From contig NW_023503555.1 in assembly GCF_014529535.1 (NCBI RefSeq), positions 4,154,001 through 4,218,000 on the forward strand: a stretch of 64,000 bases of DNA, in the 5' to 3' direction. The position numbers and the translations under genes were made by a program. This document shows, one piece after another, positions 35,437-48,288 of the stretch. This DNA comes from Bradysia coprophila (Eukaryota > Arthropoda > Insecta > Diptera > Sciaridae). Below the pieces are notes generated by a model that saw only the letters and a program-made list of their open reading frames with translations, ran no database searches and was not told the origin of the DNA. The stretch's first letter is position 1, and each line of letters begins with the position of its first letter.

Positions 35437-38078
35437 TACAAGTCGGTTAATTACAGAATAAACCTTGGATGCAAAGACGCTCCGACATCAGTCTGATTGA
35501 ATCCTGCAGAATATTTATGTTTTGTAAATCGATGCGTGTTTTGACAGATGAACTGTCAAGAATTGTTCACTGCAATGTTGCTTGAATAAAACCGTCGTGC
35601 TGTCGTACCGACAATGTCAGAGGAAAATTGCGGGTATTGTTGATGATTTCATGTCTGATAATGGTCATATTGAGAACTGGCATAGTGTTCATTAGGAATG
35701 GTCCATAGACCCTGAAAAGCCACTTTTTAGACTTTGGGTATATTAGACCATTCTCACCTTCATAAAAGAAGCTTCAAGATTTATCTTCTATTTTCGTTAC
35801 GTTTTTTTTTTGTTGTTTTTACTCCATACCAGGGACGCCGACTTCTAAGGACAAGTGAGGTTTGGGCACCACTTCCTAAAAAGTTGATTGATACTGAGCC
35901 GTGCTCAGTGAGCACCAGTACTACTTTCTTTTACAGCAAAATAAATAAAAAGTCGACGCCCCTCCTCCATACCTGCCACGCTATCATGATACAATGAAAA
36001 CGCAACGAAATTATCTTACAGCTTCGTTTCATGAAGGTGAGAACGGTCTAATCTTCTAGCATGAAGGAGCAGTGCTGTGGCCTAATGGGTCTAATGTACC
36101 GCTACTCGAAATTTTTTGGTGTTTGACTTTTCGCCACTTGAAGTTGTTCCGGACCATAGCACGGCATAGTAAAATAAACCAGGCAGAAGCGGTTCATTTT
36201 CGAAACGTCAAATAAGGGACCTAATACACTGGATGAAAATGAACTCAAATGAACACTGACATAAATTGAAAAATTTAATTCGCAAAAAATATAGGGCTAC
36301 TAGATTATTCAGGTCTCTTGTCAAACGTCCACTCCTGCCTGGTTAACTTTACTCTGCCGTGACCATGGTCGAAAAAGTGATGAGGCTACACAGATAACTG
36401 TGGTCATTATCAGAAAAAGTTTATGGAACTGTGCTGTAATTTTCATAAATTTAGTACAGTTCAGTAGAATTGAAATGCGCATTTGAAGTTACTGAAATTT
36501 TTTGCGATACATTTCTCACATATTGAAATAATGACGGTCTACGTAGCCTTGGTTGCAACCGCACAAAGTGTTGTATAAAAACACTAGTGATCAACGATTG
36601 TTATTAGTAGTCGCTGTCGATAACAGATTGGAAAGATAATCGCTTTGTGCACAAAAACCTTGTAATATTAAGGGGGAAGAGTCTGTCAAAGATGATTTGA
36701 AAGGTTATGGTAATTGCTATTACTATTAAATATATTATTAAGTACATTATCTTCGCCAAATTCATTTTTTGTGTTGTAAAATTACCAATTCTGAAATTTC
36801 ATATTTCATGTGCAACAACAATCACTTCCAAATGACTTCTAAAACAAAAATGTCTCTCTAAAAATAGTAGATTAAAAAAAACACAGATTACATTGGATGC
36901 GACGGAAGTGGTTCATTAAATGAAGGATCAATTTGTGATAGCCAAACTAACGAGTGTATTTTAAGCAATGAGGTTCGCCTTTGGCTCCTGTGAGGAATTG
37001 GGTTCAGAATTTATCCCATTATGGACGACTTGGTACATGGAGGAAAAAATTGAGCGTGTGATCTGCAGATGGTTATCATTGAGCCGGATAATGTTTCAAA
37101 TTAACAGCAGAGATAACAGGTTTTCCTATCTTTCGTTTTATGGCACACAATAGTTATTTACGTATCGATTGAGGAGGCCGAAAGAGTTACGTATTAAGTT
37201 TTGTATGCTTGCTAAGAGGACCGAAAGTAAGCAAATGTCAATTTAAGGGGCGAAAGCGATAGCTTTCGCCCCGCGAATTGACAGCTTTACTTTCGGTCCT
37301 CTTAGCAAGCATACAAAGGTCTTGAAAGAGCTTACTGGCATTACGGGACCCTTGAACGAACATAACAGTCATACAAACTTAACAAAAAATTCAAAATTCA
37401 GCAAGTACGTCTGGACTCTATGACTTGGACGACGGACGACTCTCTCACGTGTTTTCGCTTAAGACTAAAAATGTGGAAACCATTTTAGTGGACAATCTAG
37501 TCACAGATCATAAATTTCGAATTAATTGTCTATATTTATTCAGTACGACAAAACGAACCCGTTCAATTAAGAATTTTTTTCAAAGAAATTACTTTTTCGT
37601 GCAAGATCAGGTTTACTAAATTCCGGTAACCAGAATACTAATATTCTCTACACGAGGAGTCACTAAAATAACTCGTTCTTATTCCATCAAAATCTCAGAG
37701 AAATTCATTTGTTCTATTGTCTCGTTAAAAATGATTTTTTTTGTTGAATTAATTTAAAATTTTGATTAAACAAACAGCTAGGGAAAAACATAAACACTCA
37801 GTTCGAATGCAACTTACTATCGACAAAATAGAAGTTTGATGGGTATATCTTTACAACACTGTAGATGGATATAACACACGCATTTTGGGTGATATTAGTT
37901 ATTTGTCTGCTATATATTGACTTCAAAAATTATAATGAAATTCAAAGTCACATTCGGGAACAAGTTTATGAACAGCGACACCATTTGCTTAATAATTGTA
38001 AATAAAGGCAGAATAAATTTATGTAAGCAAAGAACCGGAATCTGCCTTAACTATCAAGCTCAAAAAAATCGTTCTAGG
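35437..38078. other. Repeat-rich intergenic stretch with three small palindromic elements
   Basis: Elements seen: 35743-36051 with ends TTAGACCATTCTCACCTTCA and complement; 36151-36370 with GGACCATAGCACGGCATAGT and complement; 37200-37317, an almost perfect hairpin starting TTTGTATGCTTGCTAAGAGG with a GGGGCGAAAGC centre. All look like non-autonomous DNA transposons. The rest (36400-37190, 37320-38070) shows no supported gene. Confidence 0.55.
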
Positions 38079-38086
38079 TATAAAAG
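38079..38086 (+). promoter_or_regulatory. TATA box of the small peptide gene
   Basis: TATAAAAG lies 78 bases before the ATG, with initiator-like sequence (CCTCAGCAGCATAGTC) 22-32 bases downstream. This is a strong, focused core promoter for an inducible or abundantly expressed gene. Confidence 0.7.
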
Positions 38087-38156
38087 CACGACGGTTCGCC
38101 TCAGCAGCATAGTCGCCGAAGTGCTTTGAAAAGTGTCTCCTTGTTCCATTCTCAAA

Positions 38157-38509
38157 ATGAAATTGTTTATTTTTGTGTTGTTCGCTTTGTTTGCTATTGC
38201 ATTCTCAAAGCCCAATTCGCCTTTAAAAAAAGTGGCTGAAGTTGGTACAGGAATCGTTACAGTCCCAGGTGGAGCAGTAACGGGTTAGTGAATAATAAAG
38301 AATTTAGTGGAAAAGTTGAGCTAACCATAAATTTTAAAAATTAGGCGGTGTTGGAGCTTTCGTCGGTAGTGGTGGCGATCCCAGCAAAACTGTTCAAGGA
38401 GCTGAATTCGGTAAAACATTTAGTTTTATTGAAAAAAATTCTTTTATTAAAAAAATTAAATTTAGGTGCCCAACAAGGAGCTAACGTTGCCAAGAACTCC
38501 GGTCGTTAA
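38157..38509 (+). CDS. Small secreted glycine-rich peptide (orphan, possible antimicrobial)
   Basis: Three short exons (38157-38283, 38345-38410, 38466-38509) joined in phase 1 give a 78-residue preproprotein. Residues 1-18 form a signal peptide (MKLFIFVLFALFAIAFSK). The mature part begins NSPLKKVAEVGTG, is rich in Gly, Ala and Val (VTGGVGAFVGSGGDP), has no cysteine and ends KNSGR. The gene has a TATA box, 60-base introns and AATAAA at 38546. A secreted glycine-rich peptide with basic ends is compatible with an antimicrobial or cuticle role, but I recognise no family. The gene structure is convincing; the function is inference only. Confidence 0.8.
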
Positions 38510-38551
38510 ATACTGATGTTGATTGTTGTAATTACTCGAAGACTAAATAAA

Positions 38552-40270
38552 AACTGAATTTACCACATCTGTGTTAATCGCATTGTTACGAAAATGATGG
38601 TTTTGCCTTTGTGTGTTGATTCTACTTCAATTATAATCATATAACAGTTGAGCAGCAAAAAGGTAGCGAATTACATTATACTGATGAAACTAAACTAAGG
38701 TACTGTCTCTCGGTACGACAAAATTCATGCATTCTTGGGTTGAGCTTGAATTCTTAATACGTTTTACTTACGAGTGGTAATGCTAGGTGCAGTGCTATGA
38801 CGTTGCTTAATAACAAATTATATAAACCAACATCCAACGACATTGAGACGTTGGGACATAAAAATGTTCTCTACTTTGTACTCAAGACTGTTTTCAATTT
38901 GTAGTTGAACGCAAACCGTTTCTTAAACGTTATGATATTGGTTCCAAAGATCAGATATTAAAGTATTCTAAACTCTTCTTTGTATGAATTTGTATGAGTG
39001 GATCATCAGCTGAAAAACATGACTGTATCTCTGAATCCTCTGAGCCTAATTTTCTCCAACTTTTTACTTCTCGTAATAAGTATCGTCATTCTGAGTTGCA
39101 CCTACTACACTTACGTTTGGTTTTCTTTCTATTCTCTCTATATCATGTCTTAGATCTCGTATAACTATACTCGTATACGAGTTAAAAGTTGAAAGGAGTG
39201 AATTTTGAGTGATTACAATACCAACCACTTGAGTTGATAACGGTGTCTGACAATATAACAATTTTTATATTTTAATTGTGTGATGATAATCGTGCAGCAG
39301 GTACACAGTGACTTGAACGATTTTTTATGATTCAATTTAAATTTGTGTAGTCTTGCAGGAAAATACCACAGTAAAATTGAATATGTTCAGTCAGAACAGT
39401 TGAGCATCAACAAAAATGTACTACACATTGATCGTTCATTTCTCAGTTCAGATTCAGATCGTATCGAGACCATGCCGTAATGTAGTTGATGACTTCATTT
39501 TTTCGCGCTATCAACGGGTTAATTGATAAGATATACTGTTAAGTCATCATTACGTGCTGCCTTTTGTTTGCGGAGACTAAATAGATGTCTTTGGATTTCG
39601 AAATACGTTGAGCAAATGGAATTGCATGATATTAGAGTATCTTTCCCGCTGTTGTGCAATATTTAGTTGACCTGAAAATTACTTAACGGAAGAACTGAAC
39701 TGAACCGAATCTGATCGTTAGTCTGAGAAAGTGAAGAGACCCCTTTCTTAACTGGTTTCAGCGGTTTTGATTCGGTTGGTCGTATCAAAGCACCTATCAT
39801 AGTAATAGAATATTGCTTATGTCGCATTGTTTCTACGTGCTTTTGATTTCCTAAGGGTGAAAAATGGCTTATTCAAAGCACCTAGCGGGTAGTTGCATAC
39901 ATCGCCTTCGGCTCGGATATGCAAACTCTACCCTAGTCAAACAGTTTTCAAATCTTGTTGCTTAAAACACACTTGTGAGTTCGGCTCGTATCACAAATTG
40001 ATCCCTCGTGTAATGAATTATCTCCGCAGCACCCAATGTAATCTACTATTAAATTTGGGCTTAAAGTAATCGTGAGGTGACGTCCTGTCATAATAATGAG
40101 TAAAATTTCATGTACATTGACTTGTCGAAAAAAAAAAAGTTGTTCCACCGTGAGCCTTAATGGTAATTTTGCAATGACATTATGAAAAAACAAGAATAGA
40201 CCGGCTATAAGCCTAGTGAGGTCTTTTTTCTTTCTCTCAATTTTCTCACTTCTCGAGATACCAACTACCA
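38552..40270. other. Intergenic stretch with no recognised gene
   Basis: AT-rich DNA lies between the peptide gene and the promoter-like array. No supported open frame, RNA gene or strong inverted repeat was found by eye. Confidence 0.4.
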
Positions 40271-40280
40271 AATACGTGAG

Positions 40281-41345
40281 TTACAAATAGGCAAGCAGGA
40301 AGAATAGTTTCTTCAGTCGATATCCAGCTGTTGAACAGTTAACATCGCCACCATCGTTCTATCAGTTTCGTAGTCAACTACCAATTTTGTATTCAACTAC
40401 CAAACTCAACTATTCAACAACCATTTTGGTATTCAACTACCAGTTTGGTAGTCAACTACCAAATTATCAAATTATAAATAGGCAAGCAGCCTAAATAATT
40501 TCATCAGTCGGTGTGCAGCTCTCAAACAGTTAACATCTCTACCACCTCTCTATCAGTATGGTAGTCAACTACCAGTTTGGTAGTCAACTACCAGTTTGGT
40601 AGTCAACTACCAGTTTGGTAGTCAACTACCAGTTTGGTAGTCAACTACCAAAAATTCAAGCTTTAAATAGGCAAGCAGTCAGAATAATTTTGTCAGTTGG
40701 TGCGCAGCTCTCGAATAGTAAACATCTCTGCCGAAAATTACGTTTGGTAGTCAACTACCAAATACCAAGTTTTCGAATTGCAATGCCAACTATCAGCTAT
40801 CAATTATCAGATAACAAATAATTATTATTTCCCTGGTGTTGATTTCCTCATAGTGACATTGCAATTTTCAATGTCAATCCAGCTGACAACTACCAACTAC
40901 CAAATACTCGAATATAAATAGGCAAGCAGGCAGAATAATTTTGTCAGTTGGTGCGCAGCTCTCGAATAGTAAACATCTCTGCCGAAAATTACGTTTTGTA
41001 GTCAACTACCAAATACCAAGTTTTCGAATTGCAATGCCAACTATCAGCTATCAATTATCAGATAACAAATAATTATTATTTGCCTGGTGTTGATGTGCTC
41101 ATGGTTACATTGCAATTTTCAATGTCAATCCAGCTGACAACTACCAAATACCAAATACTCGAATATAAATAGACAAGCAGGCAGAATACTTTCATCAGTC
41201 AGTGATCAGCTCTCGAATAGTAAACGTCTCTGCCGAAAATTACGTTTTGTAGTCAACTACCAAATACCAAGTTTTCGAATTGCAATGCCAACTATCAGCT
41301 ATCAATTATCAGATAACAAATAATTATTATTTGCCTGGTGTTGAT
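40281..41345 (+). repeat. Tandem array of five TATA-plus-initiator cassettes
   Basis: Five repeats share (T)ATAAATAGGCAAGCAG, then TCAGTYG(G) and CAGCTCTCGAATAG. TATA-like starts are at about 40282, 40473, 40662, 40913 and 41164. In the last four the A of TCAGT lies 33 bases later (40506, 40695, 40946, 41197), the normal TATA-to-start spacing. Between them are GGTAGTCAACTACCA units (40370-40650) and, in the last three, a roughly 250-base unit with ATTGCAATGCCAACTATCAG. No open frame follows. The array could be promoter monomers of a retroelement or non-coding RNA; this is inference. Confidence 0.65.
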
Positions 41346-41869
41346 TTGCTCATAGTGACATTGCATTATCAAATAATATGTTCCAAAATTTTCATAAAGT
41401 TGGAACACCCGACAGACAGACAGAGAGACAGACAGACAGACAAAGTGTCCACAATAGGGTATTTTTCCTATGGAAAAAAGACCTAAAAAGGTATGAAAAT
41501 GTTCGCATACGTCGATTAAAGTACTTTTTTTTTCTATTACCCTGCTAGGTGCTTTGGCTGGGCACTCGTATAATACATATAGGTTAATAGTTGGTCTCTC
41601 ACTTTCCCATAGTGAGTTAAAGGACCTCAGTCTAACAACTGATGCTTTCAATATTCTGTTGTAATGTTGTGCTTTCATGAAGTTTCTCCCACTTGACCTT
41701 GACGTTGCTTTGGGTTGATATTGAAGCAATGATATCGATGTAAATAATGATGAACTAAAACAATCTGAGACTCAGATTGGTGGTTTTGGTGGTTTTTACA
41801 AATGAGTTGTATCAAAGGCTTTAGAATACCTACGAGTAAGTGTTACGTAGAAAGGGAATGAAGGAAAAA

Positions 41870-41930
41870 TCATCTTGCCCAGCCGCGGATTTGAACACGG
41901 GAGCTCTAGCGCCAAAGCCACGGGTTCAGA
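41870..41930 (-). repeat. tRNA-derived SINE fragment
   Basis: On the minus strand, GTGGCTTTGGCGCTAGAGCT leads to CCCGTGTTCAAATCCGCGG, a good B-box (GTTCAAATCC). This resembles the tRNA-like head of an insect SINE. A full element was not delimited. Confidence 0.5.
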
Positions 41931-42059
41931 CAAATGATATTTATTTCGAACGTCTATATGTTGTGTAGAGTGTTAGATTGAATGTGTAGTGTATGTGTGG
42001 TGTGTGAACATAGATATTACAATAGTCTCTGTGTATGAAATAGGACATTCGATATTTTT

Positions 42060-43085
42060 AGACCCGTACGAAGTACTGGGGTCTTATAGGTTTACGCATA
42101 CGTTTGTAACACGTCGAATTGGACTCCCTGATTAAGGGGAAACCTATTGTGGTTGTCAAGAGATGCCAAATCCGCGAAAAAAAATGTCCGTCTGTCCGTC
42201 TGTCCGTCTGCACGATAACTTGAGTAAAACGCATCCGATTTTGAAAATTCTTTTTTTCCCGTTTGGTAATGTCAAAAGACAGGCTAAGTTCGAAGATGAG
42301 TGATTTTGGATCGACCCTTCCCGAGCTGTGGCCCAATAAGTGCTTTACGGTTTTTCGAAGATATCTCCGGACATTTAAACGTTAAACTTGTAAGTGATAC
42401 GTCAAATAAAAGGTATTTACAATACCGATCGACAAAAAAAAGTTTATGGAAATCGGATGACCGACTCGTGAGTTAGACCCCTTGGTATGGAACAGGCACA
42501 GGGCGGCAAGCAGTTTTTGCTTGTAGGTCGGCCACATTTGAACATATTTCGTCTGTTTTAGCTTTATTAGATAGGTATTGACCGTACCAATCAGGGAAAT
42601 TTTTTTTTATGAAATTATGTTCTCCGGAGCGTGAGCTAGGTCTCTTGGAGTGAGCTCTTATCTGGCTACTCGGAAGTACAGTGAACGTGGTGTATTTTGA
42701 CAATATCTCGAGTAAATTTTGACCGAATTTCATGAATTTTTTTTTAACGAATGTAAAGCGTCGGTACTATTTCCGGTCTCCTAACAAAATGGCTGCCGGC
42801 GGCCATATTGGATTTTAGTAAAATAGAAATATCTTGGGAAAAATGATACTTAGAGAGTTTCTGTTAACATGGAAATAATTTGTTATGTGTGTGGGGTTTC
42901 AGGGATTCCATATACGGACATCTATATATACCTATATACAGCTGTATTGAGCTATATACAGGTATATAGAGCTATATAATAGCATATTCCTCTGTGAAAT
43001 GTTTATTTACAGTGAAATATAGGTAAATATAGCGGTATATAGCTGTTTAAATAGGAATTTATGAAATTTGTCTTCGTACGGGGCT
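42060..43085. mobile_element. Second element with GTACGAAGT ends
   Basis: AGACCCGTACGAAGTACTGG at the left and a complement of AGCCCCGTACGAAG at 43072-43085. It shares with the 22107-23513 element the CTTATAGG-type subterminal sequence and the CCGTCTGTCCGTCTGTCCGT microsatellite, but lacks the 147-base array. An isolated TTTCGTACGGGTC at about 43237 may be the end of a further fragment. Confidence 0.6.
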
Positions 43086-43877
43086 GTCTATATTGCCTCC
43101 GGCAATTTAGTTGTATATGATAACAAGGCAAAGAGTGGATAATGTAAGTGATTTTAAAGGGAGAATAGTTTTTCAGCAGAGAAGAAAATGAAGTAAGAGA
43201 AATGAAGAGTTTCACATTAAAGGCTTTTGATACGAATAGGTGTTTCGTACGGGTCGGCGTTAGCTATGTTTAACGTTGCGAATTGGCAACGGACTATTAG
43301 AATATCTATGAGTAAGTGTTACATAGATAGCCTTTGGTTGTATGAAGTTTCGGTAGGTTTCTTCGAGCCAGTCCAACCTAGATCTGAGTTGATGAAAGAA
43401 ATAGTACATGAAACCATGACAACTTCTTGACAACGTTAGTACAGAGAGCGAAAAGTACGAAACCTAAACTACAGAATGAGAAGCCAGTAAAATCAGCTGT
43501 TGATTGATAATACTTTTGGCTACAACTAAGAGGCGACAACACAGAGTCTCATTACGCGTATTCCTCTTATCAGTTTGTTTTACTCTCATTCAGTATTAAT
43601 TGGCCCATAGACAACACACAAATGTTTTAATCGCGCTAGAGCTTTTTTGTTTTCGTTTATTGTCGAAAGATATGACGGTGCACATTTGCCACGCTAAAAA
43701 TAATACAAAATCTTAGACACTTTCAGGTATCAACGGCATATAATACGCAACTGTCTCTGATAACATTGAATTATCATGAAATTTGCTTTTAATTGCCTCA
43801 TTAATAAAAATTTGGTGAAGAAGTTAGGATGTGTTTGAAGTTTGTAGCGCAATAACCTCGGCAATAACAAAGCGAAA
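43086..43877. other. Intergenic stretch upstream of the sugar transporter
   Basis: No gene is seen. It should contain the transporter promoter, but no TATA box with good spacing stands out. Confidence 0.35.
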
Positions 43878-45960
43878 ATGTCTTTCCTTAGTTCGTATAA
43901 AAATATAAAATTCAGTCATGTAAGGAACCAATTCCTAGCTGTGATTTGTGGTAAATTTCGATTGTAATTTCGGGTCAAAAAAGATTTCCCAACTTCATTC
44001 AAATATATTCTAAATCCAGCGAATCTAGTGTGTTTGGCTCATGGTGGATCGATGGGATGGCTGTCACCGTCGCTGTTAGTCTTACAATCGGACCATACAC
44101 CACTCCAGAACGGACCTATAAATAACGAGATTGCATCATGGGTCGGATCGATGACATACATTGGAGGCTTCGTCGGCAACTTTATGTTTATGGCCATTTT
44201 AAAATATTTCGGTAGAAAGAAAACGTTTTGTGTGCTGGCGTTGCCGAATTTGGTGAGTTGAATTGATTGCGTTTCAACATTTTCTGTAATGCTCGAAACG
44301 GGTTCGGTATGACCGACTGACTAAAATTTCAGATTCGCCCGACCTTCATCTGAACTTGAAAATTTCGATTTCGTGTTCAGCTCGAATCGGATCCGAAAAT
44401 GAATGAGTTCGACCCGAAAATCTTAGTTCAGGTTCTGGTTGAAATCCGGTTTGGGTCAACTTGAATTGAAACATGTCACCTCGAACCCGATCCGATTCTT
44501 AATTTCCTGACTGATCCCTAAACAACCGAGTTGTTCTTTGAAGACAACTGCTTATTAGGAGCCTCTTATCTCGAGACTTATTAATTTCTTCCAATTTTAA
44601 GGCATTCTGGATTACCGTATCATTGGCCACTCGAATCGAAATCTTGTACTTAGGTCGATTTTTGACTGGTTTAACTGGCGGCGGAACATACGTTTGCATC
44701 CCGTTATTCGTAGCTGAAATCGCCGACGATCAGTAAGCTCAATTTATATTTTTACAAGACAACTAATTGACGTGTCCATTCCATCACCAGCATTCGAGGA
44801 ATTTTAGGATCTTTTCTGATGATCTTCACTTGCATTGGGGTCATGATTTCTTACATAGCTGGCGCATATTTAACCTATAGTACAGCACCGTTTGTGATAA
44901 TGATATTTCCGATAGTTTTCACGGTCTCGTTTTTACTGTTGCCTGAATCACCAAACGATTTAATGAATCAGCAACGATTCGCTGTAAGCTTTCGGTTTTT
45001 GTCATTTTTAATTTCCATTTTCTTTACTTTTGTCTGTTTGCATTACTCACAGGATGCAGAGAAGTCATTAAGGTTTTACAAGAACTGCAACAAAGACACG
45101 AAAGAAGAGAGGGAAAGATTTCAAAACGAATGGGACAAGGTTCAACTTATAGCTAAACAAACGATCGATAGAGGCGAGAAAGTTTATCTTAGAGATTTTT
45201 GTAAGTGAAAGCTCCCGCCACTGTGAACGTAATCGTCTAGTACTAACCAGAAACTGTTCCAAATTAAAGGCACTCGTGAAGCACGAATAGGCTTGCTCAA
45301 AGGATTCAGTCTTATCTGTCTGAGTTTATTTTGCGGGTCACCGGTCATGATGAACTATGCAGCACTCATTTTCAAAGACTCTGGATCGAAGCTAGACCCA
45401 AGTCTATCGTCCATCATTATGATTGCGATACAAATAATTGCCACAACGATTTCCACCACCTTGATCGATAATGTTGGACGAAGAATTTTACTAATCATTT
45501 CATCTACCGGCACCACCATCGGATTGTCGGCGATGGGAGCATACACATATCTGTCGTACAGTAAGTTCGATTTGGATGGATATGATTGGGTACCCGTGAC
45601 CAGCATATCATTTTCCGTATTTATGGCATACATTGGCCTAGTGCCGCTAGTATTCGTTGTGTTGATGGAAGTGCTACCGGTGAAGGTTAGAGGCGACAAT
45701 ATTTTTTTTTTGGTTGCCTTTTGATTGTTCTGATTGGTTTTCCTTGTTTTCAGATCCGTTCATCCGGCACATCGTACTGTCTCTCACTCATCAGTTTATT
45801 CATGTTCCTTATCGTTAAGTTTTATCCAACCTTGCTCGCCATTATACATATGCATTCCTGCATGTGGATATTTGCGGCGGTTAGTCTACTGGGTGTACTG
45901 TTCGGTCTGTTTGTGTTAGAAGAGACCAAAGGTAAGAACATCAACGTCGAAATGGGTTGA
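43878..45960 (+). CDS. Facilitated trehalose transporter Tret1-like (MFS)
   Basis: Seven exons (43878-43950, 44020-44252, 44602-44732, 44791-44983, 45053-45200, 45270-45685, 45754-45960) join in phase to give about 466 residues, normal for a 12-TM sugar porter. Motifs include GGSMGWLSPSL in TM1, KYFGRKK in the first cytoplasmic loop, GRFLTGLTGGGTYVCIPLF near TM4, LLLPESPNDLM, DNVGRR in the matching C-half loop, and the terminal EETKGKN. The usual PETKG has E in place of P. It acts in the plasma membrane, probably moving hexoses or trehalose; substrate is not readable. AATAAA at 46074 is a likely poly(A) signal. Confidence 0.92.
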
Positions 45961-46844
45961 TTGAAATTTATTGTACCTGATATCTGTTCAAAGATCTACT
46001 ATAACCTACGATGCTGGTAGGTATTGCTAATATTACGTTTAAGTTTTTATCAAAATGTTCTATGTGATTCGTTAATAAAATCACAATTTTTTTTTAAATT
46101 TATTTAAATTTGATGAGATAAGAGCGACGATAAGAATTCAGATGGTTGCAAAACTAGGTCATCAAAGTTGTTTCTCGCTCTGTTTCTGTATTGTTTTCTG
46201 CAGGAAAAGTCGGTGAAGGTACTATGGTGAAATGTAGACATAAAAGCATCAGCAGATTTTCGATATTTTTAGATGAAGTTGACGGGATTTGCCATAAAAT
46301 TTTTCGCCGTAATTCTTTCAAGATTAACCTAATAGTTCCGAGATAAAGATTGTCCAAAGTTAATCATTCGCTGATTGGGAAAATACCCATGTAATAGGTT
46401 TTCGAACTTGTAACTGCAACGTACGGGGTGTCGAGTAGTGTTACCATTTCTATCTCACAGTAGAGACGGTAGGGTACGTTTTTTCACGAGTTTGAATTCC
46501 TATTTTATTGTATGAGTGTAAGTTAGAGAACTATGTGTCATAAACGCAAGGACTAGTATACAGGAGGTATTCATAGGATCACAGCTTGTCTCTGAAAGGA
46601 CCTGTAACTCTGACAAACTAACACAAAACCCGTGGAAACAATTCAAGAAGAGCTGTATTACTGTATGAGTTGTCTATATTCTAAACTCTTATCTATTCTA
46701 TCGTCGCTTTGCTATTTTAAGCAAGATGTCGTTGTAGTAACCAACCCGTGCAGTAGTGTTGGAGCTACAATAATTTTAATAGAAAACGTCAGATACAGCA
46801 TTTTCATGTCCTTTCAAACGTCCGACACAAAACCAATATTACCA
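45961..46844. other. Intergenic stretch with no recognised gene
   Basis: Holds the transporter 3' region with its AATAAA at 46074 and otherwise no supported open frame or strong repeat. Confidence 0.35.
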
Positions 46845-47123
46845 GTAAAAACCAAGGTAAATATAGTGAGGAGGTAATGCCATTCAGACGCCTAGCACAT
46901 AAGTTCGATGCCACTGACAACTTTTTTTTTTAATGGTTGACTACGATTTACTTGAATTTCAGAAAAATATTTTCGTTATGTCACAACAGATGGCCCGACT
47001 TTCTATTCCATTTTTTGCTTTCAACGAAGGTGTGAGATGGTGTTTGTACCGAACTTTCGTGTCACCGCACATCTGATTCGGTTATAGGCATTACCTCCTC
47101 ACTATATTTACCTTGGTAAAAAC
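46845..47123. mobile_element. hAT-type MITE with 8-base target duplication
   Basis: The element 46853-47115 has perfect ends: CAAGGTAAATATAGTGAGGA continuing AGGTAATGCC, and the exact complement at the right. GTAAAAAC flanks both sides (46845-46852 and 47116-47123), the 8-base duplication typical of hAT transposons. 263 bases, non-coding. Confidence 0.85.
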
Positions 47124-47589
47124 AAAGGAGCTGTCAGACACGATACTGAAATGTAACCTCAATTCCGTTGTTTTTATTCTTTTTTCTGTTTTTATTTCTG
47201 TTGCGTGAACATGATCTCCGGTAAATGTTGGTAACACTAACGCTAAATGTATGAATGGTGCACTGTCATCTAAAAAATAATTAAATTTTGACTTTATGGA
47301 TTTTGACCAAACTAACTGAGAGTGTGCTCAGAATAGATCAGTGTCAAATAACGGTTTTTCTCTCAAAATAGTGTCAAATGAGTTGTCAACTTCACAAAGC
47401 TAACCTCAAACAATGGCAGCTACATATAAATTTTTGTAACATTGTGGTTAGCTTTATGAAAATGACAGCTCAATTGACATCTCAAACGACATTGACAATG
47501 ATCTATTCCGGTAAAGAAATTAGCTCATACCTTGGGCATAAATTATGGAATTTTTGTCGTAATCTAGGCCGTCAGCACGAAAAGTTGAA

Positions 47590-47840
47590 CGATGTTTTGA
47601 AATTGCATTTTCTTATGTGAGACTGTTTCAATGTGAACGGTCTACACTGTCGTAAATTCATGAACCATCCCAAATGAAAGCGAAAAAAAAAACTGAATCA
47701 AATTCTTCAAAATAATTTTCTATTTACCCTCAAAATGCCCAGGTTATTTAATTATTCCGATTTAAAAATATTTATTGATAAAAGTATTGCCACAGATTAA
47801 AAAAGTCGACACTAGAATCGAAACGAATGTGCGAAGATGC
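47590..47840 (-). pseudogene. Remnant copy of the DUF1397 gene: 5' flank and first codons
   Basis: The minus strand at about 47613-47590 reads ATGCAATTTCAAAACATCG, the same start (MQFQNI) as the intact gene at 50837. The upstream flank (47640-47830) matches that of the intact gene at 50870-51020 and 51660-51720, with shared AACTGAATCAAATTCTTC and TTACCCTCAAAATGC. No downstream exons are present. This is the oldest or most truncated member of a local duplication. Confidence 0.65.
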
Positions 47841-48288
47841 GGGAAAGGACAGAAAAAAACGAATAAGTGGAATAAATATCATTAAGGCGTAATTGCCTGC
47901 CGATCGCTGAATTAAACCCAACAGATATCCTGTTACCCATCTATCTACATTGAACAGAAAATCAGATGCTGCAAATGGTACTACTTTTCGACCATTTCTA
48001 AACCATTTATTATGAGTAAAATATTGCAAATTAAACGTTTTTCATGGTTTCAAGAATCACAGTTCAGTTAATCCCTACTACCACTGTACAGTAGTTTTTG
48101 CAATCTACCGAATTCAGCTATCATGCAAGTATATACTTCAAGACATTGCTTGTTGTCGTTCGCAAACATTTTAAGATTTCATTGATTCCATCTTACTGTA
48201 TTACTTACAGTTGCTTACACTTTTCTGCCAAATCGTCCGGCAAACGCATGTTTCATCTGTCTTTGTAACAGTCGATGAAATCCTTGGC

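Noticed and set aside
40370-40650. CRISPR-like spaced repeats (GGTAGTCAACTACCA)
   Set aside because: Spacers are not unique, units vary, and the context is an animal genome; it is a simple tandem repeat.
41410-41445. GACAGACAGACAGA run
   Set aside because: Ordinary microsatellite.
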